The notes: generated by a model from the letters alone, not told the origin. DNA of 64,000 bases from Planctomonas psychrotolerans (GCF_008642235.1 NZ_SJEV01000001.1:2064400-2128399), one strand, 5' to 3'. Numbered from the stretch's first letter, positions 50,551-62,766 are shown. Made by a program: numbers and translations.

Positions 50551-51527
50551 GCACCACGGCCCGTGGTGCTCCCGCTGCCCCCGCCGCAGGCAGGGCGTAC
50601 ATCGGCATCTCGGGGTGGCGGTACGCGGCGTGGCGCGGCGACTTCTACCCGAAGGGTCTGGCGCAGCGGCGGGAACTGGAGTTCGCCGCATCCCGCTTCG
50701 CGTCCGTGGAGCTCAACGGGTCGTTCTACTCGTTGCAGCGGCCCGAGAGCTACGAGCGCTGGGCGGCCGAGACGCCGCCCGGCTTCGTCTTCGCCGTGAA
50801 GGGCGGGCGATACATCACGCACATGCTGCGGTTGCGCAACGTGCGCGACGCGCTGGCCAACTTCTTCGCCTCGGGCGTGCTCGCGCTTGACGAGAAGCTG
50901 GGTCCGGTGCTCTGGCAGTTGCCCGAGCGATCGACGTTCGATGCGGAACTGCTGGAGTCGTTCTGTTCGTCGCTCCCACGCACGACGCGGGAAGCGCTGA
51001 CCCTCGCCCAGACCCACACGGCGATGGTGGAGGGGCGCACCTGGCTGGAGCCGCGTCCGGATCGCGCGATGCGCCACGCGCTCGAGGTGCGACACCCGAG
51101 CTTCGACACCGACGAGTGCGCCGACATCCTGCGGCGCCACGGCATGGCGATGGTGGTGGCCGACACGGCGGGCAGGTGGCCGAAGATCGAGCGGCCCACG
51201 ACCGACTTCGAGTACGTGCGACTGCATGGCGCTGAGGAACTGTACGTGAGCGGATATACGCCGGAGCAGCTCGCCGAGTGGGCCGCGACGGTGCGGGGGT
51301 GGCTGAGCGGTGCTGGTGCGGCCGGTGGTGGTCGTGCGGGTGCGGGGGCCGGTGGCGGTGCAGGTGGCGGTGCTGATGCGGGTACCGGTGGCGGTGCGGG
51401 TGCGCGTGTGGGCGTCGGCGGGGGTGCTGCTGCCGGGCGTGACGTCTACGTGTATTTCGACAACGACGTGAAGGTGCGCGCCCCGTACAACGCGCTCGAG
51501 CTGCGGCGCCTGCTCAACCTGTCCTGA
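50547..51527 (+). CDS. DUF72 (YecE-like) protein with Gly-rich insertion
   Basis: This 326-residue TIM-barrel-like protein has DUF72 motifs YIGISGWRYAAWRGDFYP, FASVELNGSFYSLQ, VFAVKGGRYITH, LGPVLWQLP and DVYVYFDNDVKVRAPYNAL. Function is unknown; structural work suggests a nuclease- or phosphatase-like barrel. About 45 Gly/Ala residues (256-300, coded at 51309-51437) interrupt the barrel just before the last conserved strand. The ATG overlaps the DUF3054 stop (ATGA). Confidence 0.9.
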   Translation: MSTTARGAPAAPAAGRAYIGISGWRYAAWRGDFYPKGLAQRRELEFAASRFASVELNGSFYSLQRPESYERWAAETPPGFVFAVKGGRYITHMLRLRNVRDALANFFASGVLALDEKLGPVLWQLPERSTFDAELLESFCSSLPRTTREALTLAQTHTAMVEGRTWLEPRPDRAMRHALEVRHPSFDTDECADILRRHGMAMVVADTAGRWPKIERPTTDFEYVRLHGAEELYVSGYTPEQLAEWAATVRGWLSGAGAAGGGRAGAGAGGGAGGGADAGTGGGAGARVGVGGGAAAGRDVYVYFDNDVKVRAPYNALELRRLLNLS

Positions 51528-51586
51528 TCCTCGTCGTCTCGACCCGACGCCTGTCCGTTGTGATCACTCGTCCCACTTCGCCTCTT

Positions 51587-51688
51587 GCGGGACGTCCGGA
51601 CACGTTGAGGTGGTGGCATCGACCTCGACCTGATGTGGCGGGACGTCCGGACCCGTCGAGGTGGTGGCATCGACCTCGACCTGATGTG
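51587..51688. repeat. 51-bp tandem repeat, two copies
   Basis: Copies at 51587-51637 and 51638-51688 differ at only two positions and contain GACGTCCGGAC and TCGACCTCGA palindromic parts. They lie in the 321-bp gap (51528-51848) before the HNH gene; the rest of the gap shows only TCTAAT (51837) six bases before the HNH ATG. Confidence 0.85.
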
Positions 51689-51848
51689 GCGGATTTCCAG
51701 CGCGCCCAGGCCTCGCAGGTCCGCCGCGTTTCCCGCGGTTTCCCTCCTCTACTCCTCCACATCACCGCTCGCCGATACGCTCTCGCGGGCCTGCTGTAGC
51801 CCGACGAGTGACCCGCGAAATGTCGGTGGTCGGGTGTCTAATACGGGC

Positions 51849-54567
<2,719 letters not shown>

Positions 54568-54583
54568 TGCCGGTGTAGTTCGG

Positions 54584-54683
54584 GCATCCCCGAGCAACAC
54601 CGAACGCGGCATCGCCGAGCAACACCGAACGCGGCATCCCCGAGCAGCACCGAACGCGGCATCCCGAGCGGCGCCGGCCGCGC
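54584..54683. repeat. 25-bp tandem repeat, three and a half copies
   Basis: Units starting GCATC and ending CACCGAACGCG begin at 54584, 54609, 54634 and 54659; the fourth decays after GCATCCCGAGC. They follow the stop of the Gly-Thr protein. The rest of the gap to 55136 holds the arabinoside promoter region and otherwise nothing I recognise. Confidence 0.8.
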
Positions 54684-54951
54684 TCAAACGGACCCGGCAC
54701 CGGCCGCTCTCGCCGACCTCGAGCACGTGCCCAACCACTTGGAGCGGGAACTACGGATCGGACGCTCCGGTCTCATCGCCCTCGCCCTGCCCTACCGAAC
54801 CCCGAGACCAGGTACCGAAGCGCTCGGCGGCGCCGCGTCTCACCGTCAACCCTCATCGTCAACCGGCACCGTATTGTGCCGCTGGGAAGCGCGCCCCAAC
54901 TTGGTCACGAAACGCGGGATGTGCCGACCAACGCGTCGCATTCGCGCTAGA

Positions 54952-55018
54952 TTGACGCCAGCGGTAGGCATGTGGGATTTCTTCCGAAGTTGTTGCAGCC
55001 GCCGTTACAACGATGTAA
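54952..55018 (+). promoter_or_regulatory. Candidate promoter and operator of the arabinoside operon
   Basis: TTGACG (54952-54957), a 17-bp spacer and a weak GGATTT could be the promoter. TTACAACGATGTAA (55005-55018) is an inverted repeat (TTACA/TGTAA) some 120 nt before the binding-protein start, suited to a LacI- or GntR-type sugar repressor. No such regulator gene is adjacent. Confidence 0.45.
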
Positions 55019-55136
55019 TTTGAAGCACTGCGCCTCGAACGACGTTCAGACGGACGACGGTCGAGGGAGAAGAACAACGCGCCGTTCCCCGAGCGGCGAG
55101 CACCGGTACCGCCAACGCGTCTCAAAGGAGTGACGG

Positions 55137-56543
55137 GTGAAGCATACGAATACATCATTCGGACAGTCATCGAATGTCGAAGAGTTCTCGAACGTCGGAC
55201 GGACAACGAACGTCGGACAATCGTCGAGGGGCCTGAGCCGCAGAGCGGTTCTCGGCGGCGGCGCCGCGCTCCTGGGTGGAGCGTTCCTCAGCACGAGCCT
55301 CGCGGGCTGCTCGGCAGTCGCCGCGGGTGATGTGCGGCAGCTGAAGTTCTGGCACCTCCTGAGCGGTGGTGACGGCATCAAGATGAACGCGCTCGTGCAG
55401 CAGGCCAACGAGGAGAACGAGCAGTTCAACGCGACGCAGACCGTGCTCACCTGGGGCACGCCCTACTACACCAAGCTCGCCATGGCGTCGGTAGGCGGCC
55501 GGGCGCCGGACGTGGCGGTCATGCACGCCACCCGCGTCGCGGGCTACGCGCCCGGCGGACTGCTCGACCCGTGGGACCTCGACATTCTGGCCGAGGAGGG
55601 CGTGACCGAAGAGGACTTCCTGCCCCGTGTGTGGGAGCAAGGCGTCGTCGATGGCGAGCTCTTCGCGATCGCGCTCGACACGCACCCGTTCATCATGATG
55701 TACAACACCGACGTCGCCGAGCAGGCGGGGGTCTTGGGCGAGGACGGCCTGCTTCAGGAAATCACCTCGCCCGATCAGTTCCTCGAGGTCGCCCGAGCCA
55801 TGCAGGCGGTGACCGGCGAGCACGGGCTCTCCTACGGATTCCTCAACGACGGTGCTCAGATGTGGCGCCTCTTCTACACGCTGTACGCCCAGCACGGCGT
55901 GGAGATCGTGCTCGAGGAGGGCCAGCCGGTCGAGATCGACATGGATGCGGCCGTGGAGTCGCTCGAGTTCATCCAGTCGCTGCTCGACGGCACGATCGCC
56001 ACACCGACCGGTGACTACGGCACGGCCGTGAGCGAATTCGTCACCGGCGGAAGCGGACTCTTCTTCACCGGCGTCTGGGAGCTGCCGACGATGCAGAATG
56101 CCGAGCTGCCCTTCAACGCATCGGTCATTCCGACCCTCTTCGGCACCCCGGCCACGTATGCCGACTCGCACTCGTTCGTGCTGCCGCACCAGAACGTGCC
56201 CGACGAGGACAAGCGCCGAGACGTGTACACCTTCGTGGCGTCGATCCTCAAGAACTCGATCAGCTGGGCGGAAGCCGGGCACATCCCGTCCTACCAGCCC
56301 ATCGTCGAGAGCCCGGCGTATGCCGAGCTCGACCCGCAGGTGAACTACGCGCAGGCGGCCGAGCAGGTCGTGTTCGACCCAGGGGCTTGGTTCAGCGGAT
56401 CCGGCTCGGACTTCCAGGCCTACTTCGCGGAGAACGTGCAGAGCGTCTTCCTCGGTAGGGAGGACGCCCGGAGCGGCATGGAGGGCTTCGTGAGGCGCCT
56501 CGAGATCATGCTGAACCGCCCGAACCCGCTCGAAGCAGCCTGA
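55137..56543 (+). CDS. Sugar ABC transporter binding lipoprotein (arabinoside-type)
   Basis: This 468-residue binding protein has a long N-region, a twin-Arg-like signal (LSRRAVLGGGAALLGG) and lipobox LAGC (about residue 58). The body is of the family-1 carbohydrate binding type: LKFWHLLSGGDGIKM, WGTPYYTKLAMASVGGRAPDVAVMH and FVTGGSGLFFTGVWELP. GTG 55137 follows AAAGGAG. With the next two permeases and the GH51 enzyme it probably binds arabinose oligosaccharides. No ATPase gene is in the operon; a shared MsiK-type ATPase elsewhere is expected, as in many actinobacteria. Confidence 0.9.
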   Translation: MKHTNTSFGQSSNVEEFSNVGRTTNVGQSSRGLSRRAVLGGGAALLGGAFLSTSLAGCSAVAAGDVRQLKFWHLLSGGDGIKMNALVQQANEENEQFNATQTVLTWGTPYYTKLAMASVGGRAPDVAVMHATRVAGYAPGGLLDPWDLDILAEEGVTEEDFLPRVWEQGVVDGELFAIALDTHPFIMMYNTDVAEQAGVLGEDGLLQEITSPDQFLEVARAMQAVTGEHGLSYGFLNDGAQMWRLFYTLYAQHGVEIVLEEGQPVEIDMDAAVESLEFIQSLLDGTIATPTGDYGTAVSEFVTGGSGLFFTGVWELPTMQNAELPFNASVIPTLFGTPATYADSHSFVLPHQNVPDEDKRRDVYTFVASILKNSISWAEAGHIPSYQPIVESPAYAELDPQVNYAQAAEQVVFDPGAWFSGSGSDFQAYFAENVQSVFLGREDARSGMEGFVRRLEIMLNRPNPLEAA

Positions 56544-56584
56544 ACCCGATCCGGAACTGACGAAACTGACGAAGGAGTCGATTC

Positions 56585-57547
56585 GTGACGACAACACCGC
56601 AACTCAATCGGGCGCAGGGCCGAGGCCCGACCGCGCTCGACCGCTCATCGGGCAGGGCTCCCCTCAGTAGGGAGAGGCGCGACTCGCTGCACGGCTGGGG
56701 CTTCGCCGCCCCGTTCGTGATCGCGTTCGTGCTCTTCCTGGTCTGGCCCATCCTGTACGGCTTCTACCTGAGCCTCACCGGGCAGTCCATCACCGGCGCG
56801 AACGCCGGCCTGGTGGGCTTCCAGAACTACGAAGAGGCGTTCGCAGACGCCGACATGTGGCGTTCGCTCGGCAACACACTCTGGTTCACCGTTCTCAGCA
56901 CGGTTCCCCTCGTGCTCGTGGCCCTCATCCTGGCGCTGCTCGTGAACCTCGGCCTGCCCGGCCAGTGGCTGTGGCGGCTGTCGTTCTTCATGCCCTTCCT
57001 ACTGGCGTCCACCGTGGTATCGCTGTTCTGGGCATGGATGTACAACCCGCAGCTGGGGCTGATCAACGACGTTCTCGGGAACTTCGGATTCGGGCAGACC
57101 GCCTGGCTCACCGACCCGAACACGGCGATGATGGCCGTGGTCATCACCACCGTTTGGTGGACCGTGGGGTTCAACTTCCTCCTCTACTTGGCGGCACTGC
57201 AGAACATCCCGGAGACGCAGTATGAGGCGGCCTCGCTCGACGGCGCAGGCAAGTGGCGCCAGCTCTTCTCGATCACGATCCCGCAGCTCGGCCCGACCAC
57301 GCTGGTGATCGTCATCCTGCAGGTGCTGGCCTCGCTCAAGGTCTTCGACCAGATCTACCAGATGACCAACGGTGGTCCCGGTGGAGCCACCCGTCCGGTC
57401 GTCCAGTACATCTACGAGACCGGCTTCACCGCTTACCGGCTGGGCTACGCGTCAGCCATTTCCTATGTGTTCTTCGCACTCATTCTCATCGTCGCGCTGA
57501 TTCAGATCGGCGTTCAGGCCCGGTCCCGGAAGGGAGCCAACTCATGA
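56585..57547 (+). CDS. Sugar ABC transporter permease (MalF-like, CUT1)
   Basis: This 320-residue permease has six predicted helices and the EAA loop YEAASLDGAGKWRQLFSITIPQL. The N-terminal 35 residues are cytoplasmic. GTG 56585 follows GAAGGAG, 41 nt after the binding-protein stop. The stop overlaps the next permease by 4 nt. Confidence 0.94.
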   Translation: MTTTPQLNRAQGRGPTALDRSSGRAPLSRERRDSLHGWGFAAPFVIAFVLFLVWPILYGFYLSLTGQSITGANAGLVGFQNYEEAFADADMWRSLGNTLWFTVLSTVPLVLVALILALLVNLGLPGQWLWRLSFFMPFLLASTVVSLFWAWMYNPQLGLINDVLGNFGFGQTAWLTDPNTAMMAVVITTVWWTVGFNFLLYLAALQNIPETQYEAASLDGAGKWRQLFSITIPQLGPTTLVIVILQVLASLKVFDQIYQMTNGGPGGATRPVVQYIYETGFTAYRLGYASAISYVFFALILIVALIQIGVQARSRKGANS

Positions 57548-58443
57548 CTCAAACGATCGACCGTCCGGAAGCCGAACTCCAGAACGCGCCAAGCGCGGGG
57601 GAGACCCGCAAACGCAAGCCGATCCAGCCCTCCACCATCGTCGCCCTGATCATCCTCGCGGTGCTCGCCATCCTCTGGCTGGCCCCGTTCGCCTGGGCGG
57701 TGGCGACGTCGCTGAAAAGCGAGGCGGACGCCGGCGCCACCCCCGTGAGCTGGATCCCGCCCGGCGGCTTCACGCTCGACGCGTACCGGAGCGTGCTCGG
57801 CGAGGGCAACATCCCGCAGTGGGCATTCAACAGTGCGCTGACCTCGATCGTGATCACGGCGGTGACGGTGATCATCTCGGCGCTCGCCGCCTACGCCTTC
57901 TCGCGGATCAACTTCACCGGTAAGAAGTGGTTGTTCTTCGTGATCATCGCGTCGATCATCATCCCGCCGCAGATGCTCATCGTGCCGCTCTTCTACCAGA
58001 TGCTCGCCTTCGACATGGTGGACACCTACTGGGGCATCATCCTGCCGCAGATCATCCACCCGGCCATGGTGTTCATCCTGAAGCAGTTCTTCGACCAGGT
58101 GCCCATCGAGCTCGAGGAAGCGGCACGCGTCGACGGCGCGGGACGCATCCGGGTGTTCACCCAGATCGTGATGCCGCTCTCGCGTCCCATCCTCGCTGCG
58201 GTGTCGATCTTCGTGTTCATCGGTGCGTGGAACAACTTCCTGTGGCCCTTCATCGTCATCAACGACTCGTCGCTGATGACCCTGCCGGTGGGCCTGCAGA
58301 CCGTGCAGAGCGCGTTCGGTGTGCAGTACGCGCAGGACATGGCCAGTGCCGTGCTCGCCGCGCTGCCGCTGATCATCGTGTTCCTGTTCTTCCAGCGCCA
58401 GATCATCAAGGGCGTATCCACCACGGGATTCGGCGGCCAGTAA
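57544..58443 (+). CDS. Sugar ABC transporter permease (MalG-like, CUT1)
   Basis: This 299-residue permease has six helices and the EAA loop EEAARVDGAGRIRVFTQIVMPLSRP. The C-terminus is GVSTTGFGGQ. It is translationally coupled to the MalF-like gene; a hairpin and then the arabinofuranosidase gene follow. Confidence 0.94.
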   Translation: MTQTIDRPEAELQNAPSAGETRKRKPIQPSTIVALIILAVLAILWLAPFAWAVATSLKSEADAGATPVSWIPPGGFTLDAYRSVLGEGNIPQWAFNSALTSIVITAVTVIISALAAYAFSRINFTGKKWLFFVIIASIIIPPQMLIVPLFYQMLAFDMVDTYWGIILPQIIHPAMVFILKQFFDQVPIELEEAARVDGAGRIRVFTQIVMPLSRPILAAVSIFVFIGAWNNFLWPFIVINDSSLMTLPVGLQTVQSAFGVQYAQDMASAVLAALPLIIVFLFFQRQIIKGVSTTGFGGQ

Positions 58444-58471
58444 TCCTGAGCGCGAACTCCACCCACTGAGC

Positions 58472-58504
58472 AGCCGTGGGCACCGAACGTCGGTGTCCAC
58501 GGCT
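58472..58504 (+). terminator. 15-bp hairpin between transporter genes and GH51 gene
   Basis: AGCCGTGGGCACCGA (58472-58486) pairs with TCGGTGTCCACGGCT (58490-58504), one G-U, 3-nt loop. With no U-tract it may be a partial terminator or a 3'-end stabiliser that sets different levels for the importer and the enzyme. Confidence 0.65.
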
Positions 58505-58556
58505 ACTCATGTTCCCGGGACCTTCTCCCACAGGCAAGACAATCGAGAGGATATTC

Positions 58557-60095
58557 ATGACCCGCGCAACCATCACCGTCGACCGTGACTTCACCATCGG
58601 CGAGGTGCCGCGTCGCATCTTCGGCTCATTCGTCGAACACATGGGCCGCTGCGTCTACACCGGCATCTTCGAGCCCGGCCACCCCACGGCAACGGACGAG
58701 GGATTCCGCCAGGACGTGCTCGACCTGACCAAGGAACTGGGCGCCACCGTCGTGCGGTACCCCGGCGGGAACTTCGTGTCCGGCTACAACTGGGAGGACG
58801 GCGTGGGCCCGGTCGAGGACCGCCCCCGCCGACTCGACGGGGCCTGGCACACCCTCGAGACCAATGCCTTCGGTCTGCACGAGTTCGTGTCGTGGTCGAA
58901 GCTCGCGAACGTCGAGGTCATGGAGGCCGTCAACCTCGGCACCCGCGGCGTCGATGCCGCACGGGAACTGGTGGAGTACGCCAACCACCCGGGCGGCACC
59001 TACCTCTCCGACCTCCGCCGTAAGAACGGTGCGGAGGACCCCTTCGACATCAAGCTCTGGTGCCTCGGCAACGAGCTCGACGGACCGTGGCAACTGGGGG
59101 CGAAGACGCCCGACGAGTACGGTCGCCTCGCGCAGGAGGCCGCGAAGGCGATGCGCTACGTCGACGACACCATCGAGCTCGTGGCCGTCGGGAGTTCCAA
59201 CTCGCGGATGCCCACGTTCGGCGAGTGGGAGTACGCCGTGCTCAACCACGCCTACGACGAGGTCGACTACATGTCGATGCACGCCTACTACTACGAGTCC
59301 GAAGGCGACGCGAAGAGCTTCCTCGCCAGTGCGGTGGACATGGACTACTTCATCGAGTCGGTGGTCGCCACGGCCGACGCGGTACGCGCCCGCGGCAAGC
59401 ACAAGAAGTTCATCGACCTCTCGTTCGACGAGTGGAACGTCTGGTACCAGCGCGGCCTCGACACCGAGGACCAGCCGCACAACGTCTCGAAGGCCGGGTG
59501 GCGCGAGCACCCCCGCGTGATCGAGGACGAGTACAACGTCACCGACGCCGTGGTCGTGGGCACGCTGCTGAACTCGCTGCTGCGCCACGGCGACCGGGTG
59601 AAGATCGCGAACCAGGCGCAGCTCGTGAACGTGATCGCTCCGATCCGCAGCGAGGAGAACGGCCCGGCCTGGCGCCAGTCGATCTTCTGGCCGTTCGCGC
59701 GGATGGCGGAGCTCGCCAAGGGGCAGATCCTCCGCACCGCCGTGCACTCCGACAAGATCGACACGGCTCAGTTCGGTGACACCGACCTCGTCGACGTCAG
59801 CGCCACCTGGGACGAGGGGTCCGGCCGCGCCGCGTTCTTCCTCGCGAACCGCGGCCTGGATGAGGCGGCGACGGTCGAACTCGCGCTGCGCGGCTTCACG
59901 ACCGGCCGCGTCACCCGTGCCGAGGTGCTGCACACCCCGGACGGCAAGGACCGCTTCGCCACCAACAACCTCGAGACCGGCGAGCAGGTGGGACTCCTTC
60001 CCCTCGACGGTGTGGAGGCTGCCGCGGGCGGTCTCACCTTCTCGCTGCCGGCCCTGTCCTGGGCGGTCATCGAGGTCGAGGTCACGAAGAACTAG
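58557..60095 (+). CDS. abfA: Alpha-L-arabinofuranosidase, GH51
   Basis: This 512-residue retaining glycosidase cuts arabinofuranose from arabinan or arabinoxylan oligomers. It lacks a signal peptide, so it acts in the cytosol on imported oligosaccharides. It has the N-terminal GSFVEHMGRCVYTGIFEPGH, the acid/base Glu173 in CLGNELDGPW and the nucleophile Glu292 in SFDEWNVWY. A C-terminal beta domain follows. ATG 58557 follows GAGAGG. It lies 113 nt after the permease stop, behind a hairpin. Confidence 0.95.
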   Translation: MTRATITVDRDFTIGEVPRRIFGSFVEHMGRCVYTGIFEPGHPTATDEGFRQDVLDLTKELGATVVRYPGGNFVSGYNWEDGVGPVEDRPRRLDGAWHTLETNAFGLHEFVSWSKLANVEVMEAVNLGTRGVDAARELVEYANHPGGTYLSDLRRKNGAEDPFDIKLWCLGNELDGPWQLGAKTPDEYGRLAQEAAKAMRYVDDTIELVAVGSSNSRMPTFGEWEYAVLNHAYDEVDYMSMHAYYYESEGDAKSFLASAVDMDYFIESVVATADAVRARGKHKKFIDLSFDEWNVWYQRGLDTEDQPHNVSKAGWREHPRVIEDEYNVTDAVVVGTLLNSLLRHGDRVKIANQAQLVNVIAPIRSEENGPAWRQSIFWPFARMAELAKGQILRTAVHSDKIDTAQFGDTDLVDVSATWDEGSGRAAFFLANRGLDEAATVELALRGFTTGRVTRAEVLHTPDGKDRFATNNLETGEQVGLLPLDGVEAAAGGLTFSLPALSWAVIEVEVTKN

Positions 60096-60104
60096 TCTGA
60101 AGTC

Positions 60105-60632
60105 ATGAGTGTCCGCGGGGCCGCCGATGAGGGTGGCTCATTCGATCCGCGTTATGACCGAGCCTTCCAGCGGGATGCTGGCGGCCGGGACGGCGACTTT
60201 CGAGTGAGCTTCGACTCCCCGGCGGCCCCGCTGGCGTATGTCGGCGCCGAACCGTCGGAGGCCTTCCGGGTTGCCACTCCGGACGGTGAGGCGGCGGTTC
60301 CGCCGAACGGTGCGGTAAACGTCGTGGGTGCGTCCGAGGCCGCGAGCGAGCGGAGCGCGGCCGAGGCCGCGTGGCGGGCTCGGGCGGCCCGGCGCTGGCT
60401 GGGGTACTCGGTCGCGATCGCCTGTGTCGCCGGGGCCTGCATGGCCTTCGGCATCGTGCTGGTCGTCACGGCGTACTCGAGCTTCGCGGCAGGCTCGGTG
60501 GGCGCCACCGCGGCCGATCGGCTCTGGCCCGAACTCGCGTTCCAGTTCGGCCCCGGCTTCTTCGTCGTCGGCCTGGCGGCGGCCGTTGGGCTGCTGTTCC
60601 TGCACGCCTTGCGCTGGCGACCGGAGCGCTAG
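60105..60632 (+). CDS. Two-helix membrane protein, unknown
   Basis: This 175-residue protein has a hydrophilic N-terminal half (about 1-95) and two helices (about 103-128 and 142-166). I do not recognise the family. TAGTCT, which includes the arabinofuranosidase stop, lies 6 nt before ATG 60105, suggesting its own leaderless transcript. Its stop shares the palindrome CTAG (60629-60632) with the stop of the convergent lipoprotein gene. Confidence 0.65.
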   Translation: MSVRGAADEGGSFDPRYDRAFQRDAGGRDGDFRVSFDSPAAPLAYVGAEPSEAFRVATPDGEAAVPPNGAVNVVGASEAASERSAAEAAWRARAARRWLGYSVAIACVAGACMAFGIVLVVTAYSSFAAGSVGATAADRLWPELAFQFGPGFFVVGLAAAVGLLFLHALRWRPER

Positions 60633-61612
60633 AGGGCGTCATTTCCATCGCCGCCGCGTGCCATGCGGGGGTCCACCGTCTCGTCCTCGGGTGCCGAGGG
60701 CCGCCGACGTCGACGGGCCGAGGCGCGCACGGTCAGCAGCACCATCAGGGCCAGGATTGCGGCGAAGACCAGCCAGGGGAGCAGGACACCGAGGCCCACC
60801 GCGAAGGCACCGAGTGCGGCCAGCAGGCCGGTGAAGCCCGCGACGATGCCGGCCCAGAAGTTCCCCGGAGCGGCGGGCGGGGCGATCCCCTCGGAGAGCA
60901 GATTCAGTGTCACCGTGGTGAGCGCGACCGAATCGGCGAGCGAGGCGCGCTGCGCCTCCAGGCTCTCGAGCTCCGCCTGCCGGGTGGCGAGGGCGGACTC
61001 GACCTTCAGGAGGTCCTCGGTCGTCTCGGCCGTTTCCAGGAGGGCGAGCAGACGACCCGTCGAGGCGCGGAGCGCATCGATGCGTGCATCCAGGTCTTCC
61101 GTGCGCGCCGTCACGTCCGTCGCGGTGAGTTGCACCGACTCCACTTCGCCCATCCGCTGGAGGTCGTCGAGCGTCGCGGAGAACAGCGCGGACGGGATCC
61201 GCACCGTGAGGATGGCGCGCCCGCCGTCGTCCTCGCCCGGGGCGTACTCGACGCGCTCGTCCACCCGGCCTCCCGCCGTCTCCACGATCCGGGTCGCCTC
61301 GTCGGCGGCGTCGATCGGGTCCGTCACCGTCAGCGTGACCGATCCGGTGGTGATCACCGCCCGTCCGTCATCGACGTCCTCGCCGGGGACGTCCGCTCCG
61401 GATGACGGTGCGCCGCCCCCGGACTCGTCACCCACGGTGCCGCCTGTGCCGTTAGTGTCGGTGCCGTTTCCGCCGGGGTCCATCGCACCGGGCTCCGCGA
61501 TGCCGGGCACCAGCGAGTCCTCGGAAGAGGCGCCGGCGCCCGTGCAGGCGGAGAGCGCGGGGAGCAGGAGGAACGCGAGGATCAGGGCGGCTGCCGCCGG
61601 AGTTCGTCTCAT
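60629..61612 (-). CDS. DUF4349 lipoprotein
   Basis: This 327-residue exported protein has a signal peptide and lipobox LSAC (about residue 23), a Gly/Asp-rich linker (26-80), and the DUF4349 core (VITTGSVTLTVTDPIDAADEATRIVETAGGRVDER; EDLDARIDALRASTGRLLALLETAETTEDLLKVESALATRQAELESLEAQ in family order) with a coiled coil. A C-terminal membrane helix ends in RASARRRRRPSAPE. Topology: core outside, tail inside. Function is unknown. ATG 61612 is chosen for the signal peptide; ATG 61642 is possible. Confidence 0.85.
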   Translation of the reverse strand: MRRTPAAAALILAFLLLPALSACTGAGASSEDSLVPGIAEPGAMDPGGNGTDTNGTGGTVGDESGGGAPSSGADVPGEDVDDGRAVITTGSVTLTVTDPIDAADEATRIVETAGGRVDERVEYAPGEDDGGRAILTVRIPSALFSATLDDLQRMGEVESVQLTATDVTARTEDLDARIDALRASTGRLLALLETAETTEDLLKVESALATRQAELESLEAQRASLADSVALTTVTLNLLSEGIAPPAAPGNFWAGIVAGFTGLLAALGAFAVGLGVLLPWLVFAAILALMVLLTVRASARRRRRPSAPEDETVDPRMARGGDGNDAL

Positions 61613-61757
61613 GTGCTCATGCAATGCCCTCGGCCCCGACATCGTCCAGCGTGACCGGGTCATCGTGACGGGCCTGTTAGGGGTCGGGAACGTTGGGGTG
61701 GTCCCGTAACGATCGAGCCGAGCTTCACGACGGAGGCAAAGTCCGTAGGGTCGGGGC

Positions 61758-62750
61758 ATGGATAAGAGAACACTCGGACGCACCGGTACACCCGTCTCCG
61801 TCATCGGGCTCGGCACCTGGCAGCTCGGGTCGGACTGGGGCACGATCGACCCCGCCGACGCACGCGCCGTGCTCGATGCATCCGTCGACGCGGGTGTGAC
61901 CTTCTTCGACACCGCCGACGTCTACGGCGACGGCCAGAGCGAGCGCTTCATCGGCGAGTACCTCGCCGCCAACCCGGACTCCGACATCACCGTCGGCACG
62001 AAGATGGGTCGGCGGGAGGCACAGGATCCGGCAAACTTCACGCTGGCCAAGTTCCGCGAGTGGACCGACCGGTCGCGCCGCAATCTGGGCGTGGAGCGCC
62101 TCGACCTCGTGCAGCTGCACTGCCCGCCCACCCCGGTGTTCTCCACGGACTCCGTGTACGACGCTCTGGACACCCTCGTGGAGGAGGGCGTACTCGGCGC
62201 GTACGGCGTGAGCGTCGAGACCACCGACGAGGCGCTCGCCGCCATCGCCCGACCGGGTACCGCGACAGTTCAGATCATCTTCAACGCTTTCCGTCTGAAG
62301 CCTCTCGACGCCGTGCTGCCCGCCGCGCTGGATGCGGGTGTGGGCATCATCGCGCGCGTCCCGCTCGCATCCGGGCTGCTGAGCGGCAAGTACTCGGCTG
62401 AAACCACCTTCGCCGAAAACGACCACCGCAACTACAACCGCGAGGGCAAGGCCTTCGACGTGGGAGAGACCTTCTCGGGCGTCGACTACGACAAGGGCAT
62501 CGCCGCCGCCCAGGACTTCGCGCGCGCCGCGGAGGCCGCGAACCCGGAGCTCACGCCCGCGCAGGCCGCACTGGCCTGGATCGCCCAGCAGGAGGGCGTA
62601 TCCACCGTCATCCCCGGGGCGCGCAACCCCGAGCAGGCCCGCGCCAACGCGGCCGCCGGTTCGGCGCCCGCCCTCGGTGCGGACTTCGAGCGTCAGGTGG
62701 CGGACATCTACGACCGCTACTTCCGCCAGGCGGTGCACCCGCGCTGGTAG
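61758..62750 (+). CDS. Aldo/keto reductase
   Basis: This 330-residue NADPH-dependent barrel has the catalytic tetrad visible in FFDTADVYGDGQSERFIG (Asp, Tyr), VGTKMGRRE (Lys) and LVQLHCPP (His). The C-terminal cofactor segment is VIPGARNPEQARANAAA. It belongs to the YajO/AKR general-stress group. TAGGGT lies 6 nt before ATG 61758. It ends at the hairpin shared with the convergent MFS gene. Confidence 0.92.
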   Translation: MDKRTLGRTGTPVSVIGLGTWQLGSDWGTIDPADARAVLDASVDAGVTFFDTADVYGDGQSERFIGEYLAANPDSDITVGTKMGRREAQDPANFTLAKFREWTDRSRRNLGVERLDLVQLHCPPTPVFSTDSVYDALDTLVEEGVLGAYGVSVETTDEALAAIARPGTATVQIIFNAFRLKPLDAVLPAALDAGVGIIARVPLASGLLSGKYSAETTFAENDHRNYNREGKAFDVGETFSGVDYDKGIAAAQDFARAAEAANPELTPAQAALAWIAQQEGVSTVIPGARNPEQARANAAAGSAPALGADFERQVADIYDRYFRQAVHPRW

Positions 62751-62766
62751 GGGACACCCCAAAGGT

